A stretch of DNA of 64,000 nucleotides from assembly GCA_949130495.1 (NCBI GenBank), contig OX422213.1, positions 537,959,467 to 538,023,466 on the forward strand, given 5' to 3'. Positions 10,379-22,440 of the stretch are shown here, piece by piece. A program made the position numbers and the translations under genes. Each line of letters opens with the position of its first letter. Within the stretch, counting starts at the first letter, position 1. This DNA comes from Sambucus nigra. Its lineage: Eukaryota > Streptophyta > Magnoliopsida > Dipsacales > Adoxaceae. Below the pieces are notes generated by a model. That model ran no database searches and was not told where the DNA came from. It saw only the letters and a program-made list of their open reading frames with translations.

Positions 10379-12501
10379 ATGATCGGTTCTTCAAGCGATA
10401 TATACAACAATGAGTGGCTAGCCGTTGATAACTAGGTTAGCCTGGAGTGGAAGTCTAAGGTACCTATTGCTTTGGGTAATGAAAATGCCTTTGATTTGTT
10501 TGAGCCAGTAGATGATGAGCGTATTCTACTACGCGAGCCGTCACACCACCTTTCATCTAGGTGAGGAACCCTAATGACTATGTACGCATAGTGAACTTTG
10601 GTATTTCATTTCATTTTTCTCTTTCTTCTTTGTTCTAATGAATGGTTTTTCTTCTTTTTCTTTTGCATACTAACATTGATTCTTCGAGCATTCGGCCTAG
10701 GGGGACGACAGGGTTGAAAGAGGTTTGGGAGAACCTCCTTGTTATGGTGTGCCGGATTATTTTCTATGCGTATTTTGGACATTTAGCGCAGGCTTGGGAT
10801 GAGACATCACGTTCTACTGGGGTTTTGAATGCTCTGGGATAGAGGTGGTGGGACACTACCTACACTTTTCATTTTGGCTTTATGGAGATGATTGCTACTC
10901 CCATAGACGTTCAGCAGCTGGCGGGGGTTGATCTTAGGGGTTTCAGATAGTGGTGGGCAGCACATTGAAGGTGACACCAAAGGCGATGCAGGTGACACTG
11001 GGGGACGTGGGTAGAATTGTATATAGGGATTCGATCCATATTTTTTCTTTGAGGGAGACGCTACTGAGGAGGAAGGTGGATGTTATCGATGGGCGGCAGG
11101 TGAGACAATTGGCCCGTCTGATTATTTTACTTCTGTTGGGTGGATTTTTGGTGGTGGCGAGTGGCGACATCGCCCATCTCTGTTTTTTATCGTATTTTGG
11201 GACAATTTTCGGCGCCTGGTTATATAACTGGGGGAGCCTGACCTTGGCATCCCTTTATTCTTCTTTAGATGCTTTCAGCCGATGCTTCTGGTAAACATTT
11301 ATAGGATCCATGTATCTTTTGGAGATAATTTTGAATTTAATTTCCTTTTTATGCATTTCCTTGCATTTTTCTTTGTTTATTTTTTTACTGATTCCTGTCT
11401 TTTGTAGACCTAGTTTTATGAGGTGATCGTGCATAATGAAGGGTTGATAGCCCTGAAGGATGAGGTTTTAGGGGACTTCTGTTGGATGTTCAGGCAGAGG
11501 AAGTCCAATCGAAGGTCAAATTAGTTTTTGTCCTTAACAGGTGTGCGACGGGATCTGAATGCCCTGACAAGCGATCAAGTTATCTTTCTTTCTTTTCTGA
11601 ATCCTTTTTTAGCATCTTCACTTCTTAAGTATACACTGACTCTCTATTGGGGATTAAAGGTGACCTTATACCCGTGGTGGTTTACTCCGCAGGATATGGG
11701 GGGTGACGAGCTTACACACGCAGATGCGACGGTTGATCATGCATAAGTGTTGGTATGTCTGGTACCTAGGGAGAGGGTGGTGAGGCAGATTATGGAGGAG
11801 GCGGTTCCAATCCCATTGTCAGTGCCCCCTTTGTACATGAGGCGGGTGAAAGAGATATCGAACAATGCCCGGGCGGGAGCGATAATTGGTGAGCCCTATG
11901 TGCATTATACGGATATAACGATGAGCCATGACTATCTGGATTTTATGAAGATCCGGTTAATGCCTGATTATATCTATGACGTGGAGAAAATGCCTCCACT
12001 CATCATGACTTCGGGTAGGGAGACTTGTGTACCTATGGGATCAACCCATAGCGTAGGTGGTGGCACATCTACTCTAGCAGTAGACGAGGCTCCGATCATT
12101 CAGGTTACTCCCTCTTCCTATAATTTTTGACTGAGTAGCGAGGCATCACTGAGTGTGTCACATCGTCCTAATGCGTCAATGTCTGGGTTGAAAGGGACGG
12201 AGATTACGGATGAGGCACGTCGACCTGAGGTATATTCCCTCTTTCTTATTTTGTTAGGTTAACTTCTATTTTCTTCTTTACTGGTTGATTTTACTTTTTT
12301 CTTGTTACTTTTTTCTTATAGCATTTTCAGGTGTCGACCACCTGGCTGATGGGTATTAAGGATTGGGTGTCCTCTATGTTGGAGTATATCAAGAAGTCGG
12401 CTCCTTCATGATTTGTGTTGCCTGCCACCTCAGATGAGGGTTTCGAATTTTGGGAGAGGAGGATCCGTCGCTTGTCTCCGAGGAAAAAACGTCTGTCGTA
12501 G
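10379..12501 (+). pseudogene. plant mobile domain (PMD) gene, antisense extra ORF of O1
   Basis: A multi-exon gene on the strand opposite to O1 pol. Exon 1 (10,379-10,560) ends TCTAG/GTGAGG. The intron 10,561-10,688 has a TACTAAC branch site and an AG end, and splicing keeps the frame into SIRPRGTTGLKEVW. Exon 2 holds the PMD (aminotransferase-like plant mobile domain): RWWDTTYTFHFGFMEM and PIDVQQLAGV, then RQLARLIILLLLGGFLV and YNWGSLTLASLYSSLDAFSR near 11,220-11,280. Later coding pieces are 11,528-12,229 and, after a 92-bp phase-0 intron (12,230-12,321), 12,322-12,501. Stops occur in exon 1, at 10,840, 11,744 and 12,128 and in the last exon, and a one-base shift lies near 10,945. PMD genes occur in hosts, in gypsy elements and in MULEs; their molecular function is poorly known. 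Identification is by motif reading. A host-gene capture rather than a family-wide ORF is possible. Confidence 0.7.
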
Positions 12502-13043
12502 GGGTTGAAGGTTAGAGAGATAGAGTTGAGGGTTTGGACGAAGTCCCCTTTGTTTATTTTCAATTTTTCTATCTACAAAATGTAGCCATGTAAAGAAAAA
12601 TATATAATATATTCATTTTCTTTTTTGGCATTTTTTTTATATAGTGGCCTATCCTATATGCACTTTAATTTTCTGTTGAGATTGTTTATTTTATGAAAAG
12701 ATAGAGATAAGTATGGAATTGATAATGAAAGGTAAAAGGATTATTATTATTATTATTATTTGAAAAAAAATGAGTAAAAGTAACTAACTAAAAAAAGGAT
12801 TTTGAGTAAGAATTTATTTTGAGAAAATAAAAATGACTTTTCGAGGGAAAAAATAAGCAATTGAAAATGAATGACCCGGGGCAATTTTTCAAAATGAGGA
12901 TTTATCTGAAATTGATTTTGATAAAGAGTAAATATGGAATGATCGGCATATCCCTTGACCTACCTATTAACATGGGGTCAAGTCAAATTATCCCTAGGCT
13001 TTGATTGTGCTTTTTTACACTTCAGTTTACTCCTGTAGGGATA
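12502..13043. other. non-coding stretch of O1 between antisense segments
   Basis: AT-rich with an (ATT)n run at about 12,740-12,761 and no ORF. It ends at the copia A insertion; the same O1 sequence resumes at 19,883. Confidence 0.5.
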
Positions 13044-13781
13044 TGTAAGGACACAAGTCTCCGATTGAGTCCTAATATAGTATTGGCTCAATTCCGGACA
13101 AAAATGTTTGAGTCATAGGATAGTGCTCTTGTGTATCCTTGAAGCCTATGACATGTTAAAAGTTGAAGATGTTGTGGCCTACTTATCAAGAGAACATCAT
13201 TGCCGGTTTACATGTGCCTCGTTTCACGCCATCAACATCATATTCCATAGTCTCCAAAAGGTATGAATGCATTTTATATATATATGGAGACTTGGAATAA
13301 TTTTATAAAGGGTGTAATTTTATTTTTAAACTGGAGTTTATTTTCAAAAGGTTACTTTAGAACTTCAAAATAAAGTTTCTGGGCTTAAAATCGAATTATA
13401 AACTTTCTGGGACTTCGTTCGATATTGTCGTTGGAACGAGTTTGCCAACGACTTTTTCCTTTGACCTCTGGAACTTCATTAGAAGGGTGGTTCGAATGAG
13501 AATACCGTTCGAACGAAAATCTCATTTGAACGAGATTTCTGGGTGGGAACTGTTTGGCAGTTTTATTCCATTTTTCCACTACTTTGTCCCACTATTTTTT
13601 AACAGTTTTAAACCAATTTTGGGACAAAATTTTGCTAAGACTTTTGCAACCTACTTGAGATCTTTTAAAGAGCCAATATTTGATAAAAAAAGTCCCAGTT
13701 TTCATGTGTCAAAATTAATGAGAAATTCTCTTATACACGTGTTTTCACCCATAAAATCAGTTTATGATTATTTCAAGTTCT

Positions 13782-13840
<59 letters not shown>

Positions 13841-14602
13841 CTTGGAGAATGTTTTGGCACTGGGTTTTCTCTACACCTCTTAGAATAGAAGTTTGGGTTT
13901 ACTTCTACATCCCTCGAAGAAGAAGTTTTGTTTTTGGCTGCGGCATTCTCATATGGTGAAAGGCACTGTGTGTGGTTGACGGGTTCCTAAAGCTTCATTG
14001 GTGGATTCCAAGGTTCGGGTGGATTTAGGGATTAACGACTAAGCAGAGGTAGTTGCAAGAAGACGCGTCGGGGCTTGAAGGAGTCGAGTCGAGTGTAGTA
14101 AGTCATATGTCTTGTAATTGTAATTTCGTACTTAGTGGAGTTAAGGTTAGGGCCGTCAGAGGTTTTTTCCCGTTGTGGATTTTTCCTCGTACATCGCGGC
14201 GTAGTGGTTGTTTATTTATTTTATTTTTTTACAAATCACATTAGATGCATGCTTAGGTAAAAAGATAAAATTGGAATATTTAATTTGGTGCAAATTTAAT
14301 TGGGTAAATATTAATTTAATTCAAGTCATTATTTTTATTGAATAAAACTTGGTTTGGCCTAATTTGCAAAATTGAATTAATTATTTATTAGGCAAAATTC
14401 TAGGAATTGGGTTAAATTAATTTGGTTTAAGTGAAAAATTTATGATTTGTTTAATTTAATTTCCCTTTGAGTTTAGTTTAATTTTAATTTGAAATAAATT
14501 AAAATTTGTTGTTTGTGTTTTGTGTTCAACCATCTTTATTCCGCATCTTAAAAAGGAATTCATTTTTGTAAAATTCAAAATTGGGGGTCAACATCTCCAA
14601 CA
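13044..14602 (+). repeat. copia A 5' LTR
   Basis: Starts TGTAAGGACACAAGTCTCC and ends ATCTCCAACA, 1,559 bp. It pairs with 18,377-19,882. It includes a TCGTTCGAACGA palindrome cluster (13,410-13,535) and a (TA)n run at 13,784-13,838 that is nearly absent from the 3' LTR. Confidence 0.85.
13784..13838. repeat. (TA)n microsatellite in copia A 5' LTR
   Basis: About 27 TA repeats. The same place in the 3' LTR (near 19,107) has only a short TATATG. Confidence 0.9.
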
Positions 14603-14603
14603 A

Positions 14604-14616
14604 GTGGTATTAGATC
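14604..14616 (+). promoter_or_regulatory. copia A primer-binding site
   Basis: AGTGGTATTAGATCC directly follows the 5' LTR. It matches the usual copia site TGGTATCAGAGC (complement of the initiator tRNA-Met end) with mismatches. Confidence 0.6.
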
Positions 14617-14667
14617 CGAAGCGCTAATTGATTACGTTAAGGTCCTTTTGAATATTTTTGGTTAAAA

Positions 14668-16311
14668 ATGGATTTTTCCCCATTTTCAAAATTTTCTATT
14701 TTTGATGGTTCTAATTACGCATATTGGAAAGCACATATGCGTTCGGCACTTAGGTCTCTAGATGAGAAGGTTTAGTTGTCAGTCGTTAATGGGTGGTCCC
14801 CACCTACACATTTGGTTGATAATAAGCATGTTCCCAAACCTACAGATAGATGGAGTGAGAATGAATTTAAACTTGTGAATTTTAATTCCCGACGTTTAAA
14901 TGTCTTATTTAGCGCGGTCACACCGGATGAATTACGATGTATCATGACATGTGAAATCTCTAAGGAAGTTTGGGATATATTACAACTCACTCATGAGGGA
15001 ACTAGTGTCGTAAATTCTTCGAAACTTCAAAACCTCACCACTCAATTTGAAACCATCAAAATGAATGAAAAAGAAACGTTTGATGAATTTTATGCTAGAA
15101 TTTTCGATATAGTTAATTCATATTTTAATTTGGTAGAGAAAATACCAGACAACCGAATAGTAAAGAAAATTTTGAGGTCCCTACCCGATAGATTTATTCC
15201 AAAGGTGACCGTGTTAAATTATTTACCCACTTTAGCCTCTATAAAATTAGAAGAGCTCGTAGATGATTTACAAACCTATGAACTAGCCATGTTTACCTCT
15301 AAAACTGAAAAGAAAATAGATAAGGGCGTTGCTTTGAAAGCCCGAAAGGAGGAAAAATAAGTAGTAGGGAGTGAAAGTGATAGTGACTCGGAAGATATGG
15401 TTATGTTTTCTAGGAAGTTTAATAAATTTCTTAAATTTAATAAAGATAAATTTAAAAATGATTTTAAGAAATTTGAAAATTTTAAGCATGACAAAGCCGA
15501 AACGATCCCTAAAACTTTTAATGAAAATTTAAATAGGGACGAGTCAAATAGGTGCTATGATTGTGAAGGGTATGGCCATAGGGCTTTTGAGTGCCCCACT
15601 AAACTAAGGAGAGAGGGTAATAAAACAATTTCCTATAAAGAAACCCTTAGTGATTGTGATAAGGAAGAGGGACCCGATTCCCCTACTAAGCCCAACTTTT
15701 TGGCTTTTATGGCAAGTCATGTGAGTGAAAGTGAGAACTCCTTTATTGATGAAATTTTAACACATGACACTTCCAAGGTCATAGTTTGTGAATCCCAAAG
15801 AAATGATGATAGTGAGAGTGGAGAAAAAAGAGAAAGAGAAAGTGATGAGGAAGTTGAAGAGAGTGAACTTCAATTTTCATTTCAAGAATTATGTGAAGAA
15901 TCTATTAAATTAAAAAGAAAAAATTTGAAGTTAGAAGCTAGTTTGAAAGAGCGTGTCGAATTCATTAATGAGAGTGTTTTAGTGGAAGACCTTAGGACAT
16001 GTGAGAGAGCTATTCGTGAGAAGCTTGAATATATAGAAGGCGAGAGAGATAGACTTAAAGGTTTAATTGAATCCTTAAAAAATAATCTTCTCACGTTTGA
16101 CGAGCGCAATGTTTTATTAGAGTCTCACATTATAGATTTAGAAAATAAACTAAAAGCCTTTAGTAAAGTCAAATTTGATTTGGAGTGTCGTTCAGCGAAA
16201 TTAGAAAAAATATTAGGAACGATCCAAATCAAAACTGGCACTTGTGGTTTAGGCATCGATTCTTGTAATGAATCTACTCATAAAGCCAAAACCAATGATT
16301 TAGGAGAATAA
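14668..16311 (+). pseudogene. copia A gag polyprotein with nonsense codons
   Basis: Capsid/nucleocapsid protein that would package element RNA in cytoplasmic particles. Translation from the ATG at 14,668 gives a copia-type gag start (MDFSPFSKFSIFDG, then YAYWKAHMRSAL). A TAG at 14,773 stands where a Trp codon would fit (TGG to TAG). The frame then continues with the UBN2-like core (LTHEG, KLQNLTTQFETIKM, FDEFYARI) to a TAA at 15,358. After it comes a CCHC zinc knuckle, CYDCEGYGHRAFEC, near 15,553-15,594. An acidic stretch and a long coiled coil follow (about 15,880-16,200). The region ends with LEKILGTIQIKTGTCGLG and a TAA near 16,309. Without stops it would be about 545 residues. Large gag with this C-terminus is typical of SIRE-like copia. 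Confidence 0.8.
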
Positions 16312-16329
16312 CCTTGGAAAGCTTTTAGA

Positions 16330-16600
16330 GATCAATCCTTAGGTACCAACTTTTGACGTGTTTTTACTTGTTCACACTGTGGTCGAAAAGGTTATATTAA
16401 GAAATTTTGTTTTGATCTTAAAAGATTTTCTAGAAAATCCCAACGTAAGGCAACCAAGGTAGCTAAGATCCCAATATCCCAAGATCGTAATTCATCATTA
16501 GTTTGCGTTAGGAGATTCGACTTGGTAGCTCTACAAAATAGGATTTTTTATTCTCATTTACTTTCACATGATATCTCCCTCGCTAAATCTAAAGGTTAAA
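16330..16600 (+). pseudogene. copia A second zinc knuckle remnant, end of coding similarity
   Basis: Past the gag stop the sequence still translates to CSHCGRKGYIKKFC, a C-x2-C-x4-Y-x4-C motif in which the zinc histidine is replaced by tyrosine. It is followed by a basic stretch. SIRE-like gag-pol proteins have a second knuckle about here, before protease. A stop precedes it and coding similarity fades after about 16,540. Confidence 0.6.
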
Positions 16601-18360
16601 TGTGATAGTTGTTTGCATACTTTAGCTTTTGTGCTTCATGTTGTTTTATCATGCTATTTGTATGCTTGTTTTATTCATTTTCTAGTCATTGATTTATCAT
16701 ATATCTCATACTAGAATTATGATTTTTGTTTATCTTTTGTATTATAGTTCTTTCATTTTATTTTGCATTAAAGGAAAATTACAAAAAGATTTTGTTTATC
16801 TTTTGAGTAAATATATTTGTTTGTTTGGTTAAAAAATTTTAACAACTCAAAAAAAAAATATTTTGTGTGTATTTTAGTTTGACACACTCTATATGGCATA
16901 TACATGTGTTTGAATCCCCTCTTTTTTGCATCCATGTGGCTAGAACTTTTCGTTCAGATTGTCAATCCTTGAAATCTTCTTTACCATGCTTACATGAAGT
17001 AGTTGGATTTTGTGTTGCTATAATGGATTCTATTTTTATATGCCTCAATTCACACATGCACGAGCTCACTTGATTTATTTTAACTTCACATGTATACTTG
17101 AGCTTTCTGAGGTGTTTTCCTACCAATCTAGTCATCTACGTATTATGTGACATATGAGGACTAGTGTATATTGAAATCCGTTGCACGTAAGATTTGTGTG
17201 AGACATAAAAATTATATATGTTATGTGCATGGGGAAAGGATCCAAAAGGAAATATTATCCTTTGCGAGTAAGCCACCGTTTGGAATGGACCTAAAAGAAA
17301 TATGTGGTCCAAAAGCCTAAAAGAAAAATATTGCATTAAAAGAAAAATATTTGCCAAGGCCTATTTAATTTAGTTTGAAATATTAATTCAAAAATTAATA
17401 TGCTTACTTTGAGGGAGTTTGGATGGTATATCAATGGTTTGCACAATGTCCGTTTATCCTAGTTCTTTCAATATCATGACTCTATTCATTTGTAAAATCA
17501 TCAAAATTCTAGGCTTGTATGCATTGTGTAAGTTTGTTCATTGAGTTCAACTTATATTGTCAGATGAGGCTATACCTAAATGTGATAAAGTTTTACAATC
17601 AAATGAGAACTCCGTGAACATGTTTTGAGTGATTGGGTCTAAATTTAGTTATTACTAGTTCACACCCCTACACTTCCGTTTCCATATGACATGTTTTTTC
17701 CATTCGAGTGTGAAAAAATTATTGTATTTTGTGTCATGTGTCGTGTTTATACCTATATATATGTTCATGAGCGTTAGTGATATTCATTATGTCTGCATAT
17801 ATATGGTATTTATTTGTCTTTTCCCCGTTTTTAGTCCATCTATGCTTCTAATTCATAATTGGTATCTATCTTGTTGCATGTTGTTGTTGATATCCCATGC
17901 TTAGTATCTTATATATTACATTGGTGTCATTTTTTTGCATCTTCATTGGTATCCTTTATTATTTGTATGGATTGGTTATGATTTTTTTGCCCATATCCGT
18001 TGTCTATTCCTGAACAAAAAGGGGGAGAATGATAGTGGCAAAAATGATATCTAATCCTATTGTAATCTTATCTAAGTTTAGGAGATTTAACTTAGGGGGG
18101 GAGCGCTATCTTCTTAGGTTGATCATCGTTGATAAAGGAGAATTAACTTAGGGAGAGTAATTATTTTACTTGCATTTAATATGTTGATATTCCCTATGCG
18201 TTTGATAGTTTGCCTAAGTGTGGAGGAATTCTTCTAAGTGGCAACTTTCATCGGCAAAGATAATAATCCTTGGGTCTTGAGTCAAGTTTGGGTGGGATGT
18301 TTGAGTTTAGTAGATCTTGACAGCCCTTTATGATTTTATTTTGGTTTTTGTCACGGAATA
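16600..18360 (+). other. copia A non-coding internal region where pol is missing
   Basis: AT-rich, with only short ORFs. I looked for the copia integrase, reverse transcriptase (YVDDM) and RNase H (ADWAG) motifs and saw none. The last 350 bp (GGGGGAGAATGATAGTGGC, AACTTAGGGGGGGAG) match the 3' interiors of copia B and C. Confidence 0.65.
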
Positions 18361-18376
18361 GCCAAAGGGGGAGATT
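18361..18376 (+). promoter_or_regulatory. copia A polypurine tract
   Basis: GCCAAAGGGGGAGATT ends directly at the 3' LTR start and is the expected plus-strand primer. The same tract occurs in reverse at 25,017-25,032. Confidence 0.8.
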
Positions 18377-19882
18377 TGTAAGGACACAAGTCTCCGATTG
18401 AGTCTTAATGTAGTATTAGATCAATTTCGGACAAACATATTTGAGTTATAGGATAGTGCTCTTGTGTATCCTTCAAGCCTATGACATGTTAAAAGTTGAA
18501 GATGTTGCGGACTACTTATCAAGAGAACATCATTGTCGATTTACATGTGCCTCGTTTCATGTCATCAACGTCATATTCCATAGTCTCCAAAAGGTATGAA
18601 TGCATTTTTATATATATAGGGAGACTTGGAATAATTTTTTAAAGGGTGTAATTTTATTTTTAAACAGAAGTTTATTTTCCAAAGGTTACTTTAGAACTTT
18701 AAAATAAAGTTTATGGGCTTAATATCGAATTATAAACTTTTTGGGACTTCGTTCGAACGAGTTTTCCAATGACTTTTCCCTTTGGCCTCTAGAACTTCGT
18801 TAGAAGGGTCGTTTGAAAGAGAATGTCGTTCGAACGAAAATCTCGTTCAAACGAGATTTCTGGGCGGGAACAGTTTGGCAGTTTTATCCCATTTTTCCAC
18901 TACTTTATCCCACTATCTTTTGACAATTTTAAACCAATTTCAGGACAGACTTTTGGTAATACCTTTGCAACCTACTTGAGAGATTTTAGAGAGCCAATAT
19001 TTGATAAAAAAATCCCATTTTTCATGTGTCAAAATTAATGAGAAATTCTCTTATACACATGTGTTTTCACCCATAAAATCAGTTTATGTTTATTCCAAGT
19101 TCTTAAATATATGTATCTTGCTTGGAGAGTGTTTTGGCACCGGGTTTTCTCTACACCTTAAAGAAGAGAACTTTGGGTTTACTTATACATCCCTTAAAGA
19201 AGAAGTTTTGTTTTTGGCTGCGGCATTCTCATACGGTGAAAGGTACCGTGTGTGGTTGATGGGTTCCTAAAGCTTCATTGGTGGATTTCACGGTTCTGGT
19301 GGATTCCGGGATTATTGGCTAAGCAGAGGTAGTTGCAGGAAGATGCATCGGGGCTTGAAGGAGTCGAGCCGAGTGTAGCATGTCATCTGTCTTGTAATTA
19401 TAATTATGTACTTAGGGGACTTAAGGTTAGGGTCGTCAGAGGCTTTTTCCCATTGTGGGTTTTTCCTCGTACATCGTGGCATAGTGGTTGTTTATTTATT
19501 TTATCTTTTGAAAATCACATTAGATGGATGCTTAGGTAAAAAGATAAAATTGGAATATTTAATTTGGTACAAATTTAATTTGGGTAAATATTAATTTAAT
19601 TCAAGTCATTATTTTTATTGAATAAAATTTGGTTTGGCCTAATTTGCAAAATTGAATTAATTATTTGTTAGGCAAAATTCTAGGACTTGGGTTAAATTAA
19701 TTTGGTTTAAGTGAAAAAATTACGAATTATTTAATTTCATTTCACTTTGAGTTTAGTTTAATTTAAATTTGAAAGAAATTAAAATTTGTTGTTTGTGGTT
19801 TGTGTTCAACCATTTTTATTCCGCATCTTAAGAGGAAATTTATTTTTGTAAAATTCAAAATTGGGGGTCATCATCTCTAACA
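18377..19882 (+). repeat. copia A 3' LTR
   Basis: 1,506 bp, TGTAAGGACACAAG to TCTCTAACA; partner of 13,044-14,602. It has palindrome clusters at 18,748-18,868. Confidence 0.85.
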
Positions 19883-20831
19883 GGCTAAGAATTAATCAAG
19901 GTTCTAGAGTTTTGGAATTTTGCCAAGGGTTTTGAGGATGATGTCTTTGCTAGAGTTGTTGCCTTATGCCTTACTGCAAGGCTAATGCTGGTTACTTGGG
20001 ACTTGGCAGCGAATCCCTAGGTGGCTGCGATAACAGCATGTATGTCTTACTGTGATAATCCTACGGCGATGGTGTTGGCTGAGACCTTGAACAATCAACA
20101 TGCTTGGAAGGAGGGCCATTCTAAATTTTTGAGGGGAAGCTCAATAATGTTGTCCATCTGGCTTGCAGAGAGATTTCGTCCGGTGGACCCTCCTGAGTAT
20201 CCCTTAGTAGGTGTGCCTAATTTTTTTTGTTCGGCCTTTCTTAAGTTTCGGTTCACCTATAGAGAACTGGGTTAACTGGTTTGTAGATCCGGGGGCCTGG
20301 TGTCTTCGCTAGTCAGTTCCATGGCGGGGAGACTTGTAGTATATTTTACTGCTTGGAGAGTACATATATCTATGGTTGATGGTCCTTTGGCAGACTTCTT
20401 TTTATTTTCCCTAGCGACTTCTGCGCTAAGTAGGGTGTGAACAAATTGTGCCCTCTTGCATAACAAACTTCTTCCCGGTGGAGGATTTGACTAGATCACT
20501 GGGCATGATTTTGGGTTCTTTGTGTCAGTGCCATCGGTTGTCTATCCATCAATTATAATTCGTAGGAGGGTCCTCGCATGTATATGGGGACTACTTGAAG
20601 TGTTTATGGAAGAGGGTAGTAGATAAAATCATGGAAGAAGAGATCGGTCAATGGTGGTTGCATTTGACACCATGGAAGATGGTATTGTGGTTATGTCCAG
20701 GCTTGTTAGGGAATATCGCTCCATGGAGCGCGTACGAAATTTCAACCAGGAGTGGGAAACTTGGGGACCTCCAGGGGCTGGTAACGATGATGAAGCGGGG
20801 CCATCGGGCAATTGAAGGCGATGTCTTGTGA
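19883..20831 (+). pseudogene. second antisense segment of O1, DUF7745-like
   Basis: Directly after copia A the O1 sequence resumes with a plus-strand coding remnant. It reads FARVVALCLTARLML, then NPTAMVLAETLNNQ and SIMLSIWLAERF. The pattern (an NPxxxxLAET block, then LLxIWLxxHF) resembles the DUF7745 family often carried by plant gypsy elements; this match is by memory of the pattern, not a search. Further pieces (VDGPLADFFLFSLATSALSR; QEWETWGPPG near 20,745-20,775) suggest the C-terminal half. Stops and shifts break it and its 5' part is not evident. It could be a continuation of the PMD transcription unit or a separate antisense ORF. No function is known to me. Confidence 0.5.
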
Positions 20832-21384
20832 AGCTTTAGGTGATTTTTGTGAAGCTATGGTTATTTTGGTGTTTTGTGCTTGGGGGGTTTTGGAATAATT
20901 TTTGTGTAGCTTGGTAATGGTTAGGTTTGTTTAATAATGGTTTAGTCAATGGAAGGGAATAGTCTGTTTAGCTCCCTTCATTGATACTTCATGTAACAAC
21001 GATGTATTCCTTATTTAGAAATAAAATTAATTTTGATCATATTTGTTGTGCCTCTTAATGATTTTTTTAAATTTTAGTTGTCTATACCAATCGCTAAGGC
21101 ATACATAATCCTTTTGTTCATGTAAATGATCAAATGGATCGATATTCTCAGAGATTAGAAAAGAATAGTATTTTATATACAAAAAAAAGGGGACCTAATC
21201 CATGTATGGCATATGAGTTGCCTACGTACCTCCGGGGGTCTTGAAATTTTCATGAGTTTCATTTTAAAAAGAAAAGGTTTTTGAGAGGATCAAGTCCCAT
21301 AGAGTTCTGGGTAGATAAAATGAAGATTTTTTTTTCAAGAATAGAAAGGGGATGAGAAGAGTTAACACGTGCCAAGATTTCGGA
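20832..21384. other. O1 spacer between antisense segment and pol
   Basis: No ORF. It has AT-rich sequence after the antisense gene (AATAAAATTAAT near 21,022 could serve as a poly-A signal) and an A9 run near 21,180. Confidence 0.45.
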
Positions 21385-22440
21385 CTAAGGGTAAAATTTC
21401 TTGAGATGGTCCAAATTGACTGGACGTGCCATCTCTTCTCCATCGAGCTTTGTGAGCATAGCGGCACCTCTTGGGAGAATTTTCTTCACGATGTAGGGTC
21501 CGCTCCAATTCGGTTTGAATTTTCCTATGGGGTCCCAGACAAGTTCTATTTTCTCTTTAAGGGCAAGATCTACTTCCTGGACACTGCGGTTCTTGACTTT
21601 TCAATTGAATGATTGCACTATCCGACGATGGTACCCCTGTATATGGTATATAGCCTTCAGCCTCTTTTCATATAAGAGTGATAGTAGGCGTTTTGATTAA
21701 AAAATGGTGGCTCTAGCAGGCATAAGGTATCCGGTCGGCTCAATCTCGGCAACTCTTAGTCATCTTGTTGATTATGGTTTTGAGGCTTTTATTAGCGGCT
21801 TAGACAACACTATTGGTTTGGGATAGGCAGAGAGAAGATTTGTGTCTTTAAATCCCATACTCATCGTCTAGTTCTGTGACCTCATCTTCGAAATGGATCC
21901 CATTATTTGATATTAACCCATAAGGAACTCCATATCGCTAGATTATGTTTGCTCTAATAAACTTGGCCACTTTCTTAGCATTCAACACCGCACATGACTC
22001 GACTTTGACCCATTTGGTGAAGTAATCAATGGCGACTAGGATGAATCGGTGATGGATTGAAGCTTTGGGATTAACCTTCCATATGATGTAAATGCCCCAG
22101 GTAGAGAAAGGCCAGGGAAAGGTTATGTTATATAGTTCTCGAGGAGGCAAGTGTCAGAGATTGGAAAACTGTTGGCATTTGAGGCATCTTCGAACATAGG
22201 TCGTGCAGTCTTGAACCAAGATGGTCCAATAGTATCCATGATGGATGATAATTTTGGCAAGCATATGAATGTTCATGTGGGGTCCTCATTCCCCACTATG
22301 GATCTTCTGCATCATTTTCTCAACACCATCCCCTACTATTCACTACAAATGGGTTTGATCGATGTTTTATTAAAAAACACTTTGTCACAGATTATATACT
22401 AGGCATCTAGTTTGCGAAGGGTCGCACGGTATTTCTTATC
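21385..22440 (-). pseudogene. O1 integrase, catalytic residues lost
   Basis: Broken frames read WPFSTWGIYIIWKVNPKAS, then FILVAIDYFTKWVKVES and KKVAKFIRANII (21,940-22,130). They continue with RYGVPYGLISNNG and, at the C-terminal end, LPRGAAMLTKLDGEEM and PVNLDHLKKFYP, with the stop at 21,385-21,387. In functional relatives the first motif is GID and the second SDNG. Here the first Asp is Tyr (TAC) and the second is Asn (AAT), so strand transfer would fail even if the frame were open. The zinc-binding start (22,150-22,440) is barely recognisable. Short ORFs on the plus strand here are shadows. Confidence 0.75.

Larger units (their letters stand above)
13044..19882 (+). mobile_element. copia element A (SIRE-like, gag only), nested in O1
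   Basis: A 6,839-bp element with two LTRs, a degenerate tRNA-Met-type PBS, a gag region, a PPT and a likely 5-bp target duplication (GGATA before, GGCTA after, one mismatch). The internal region is only 3.8 kb. It contains a long gag with a CCHC motif, coiled coil and second zinc knuckle, but no protease, integrase, reverse transcriptase or RNase H motif. The gag style (large, coiled-coil rich, followed by LEKILGTIQ...GLG) points to the SIRE/Maximus lineage. It would need enzymes from a full-length relative. LTRs look about 92 percent alike over the first 200 bp, so it is not recent. Confidence 0.8.

Noticed and set aside
13410..13535. TTCGAACG motifs as pol III B boxes or tRNA remnants
   Set aside because: The 9-base B-box consensus is not met and there is no A box or cloverleaf around them. 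They occur as palindrome clusters inside LTRs.
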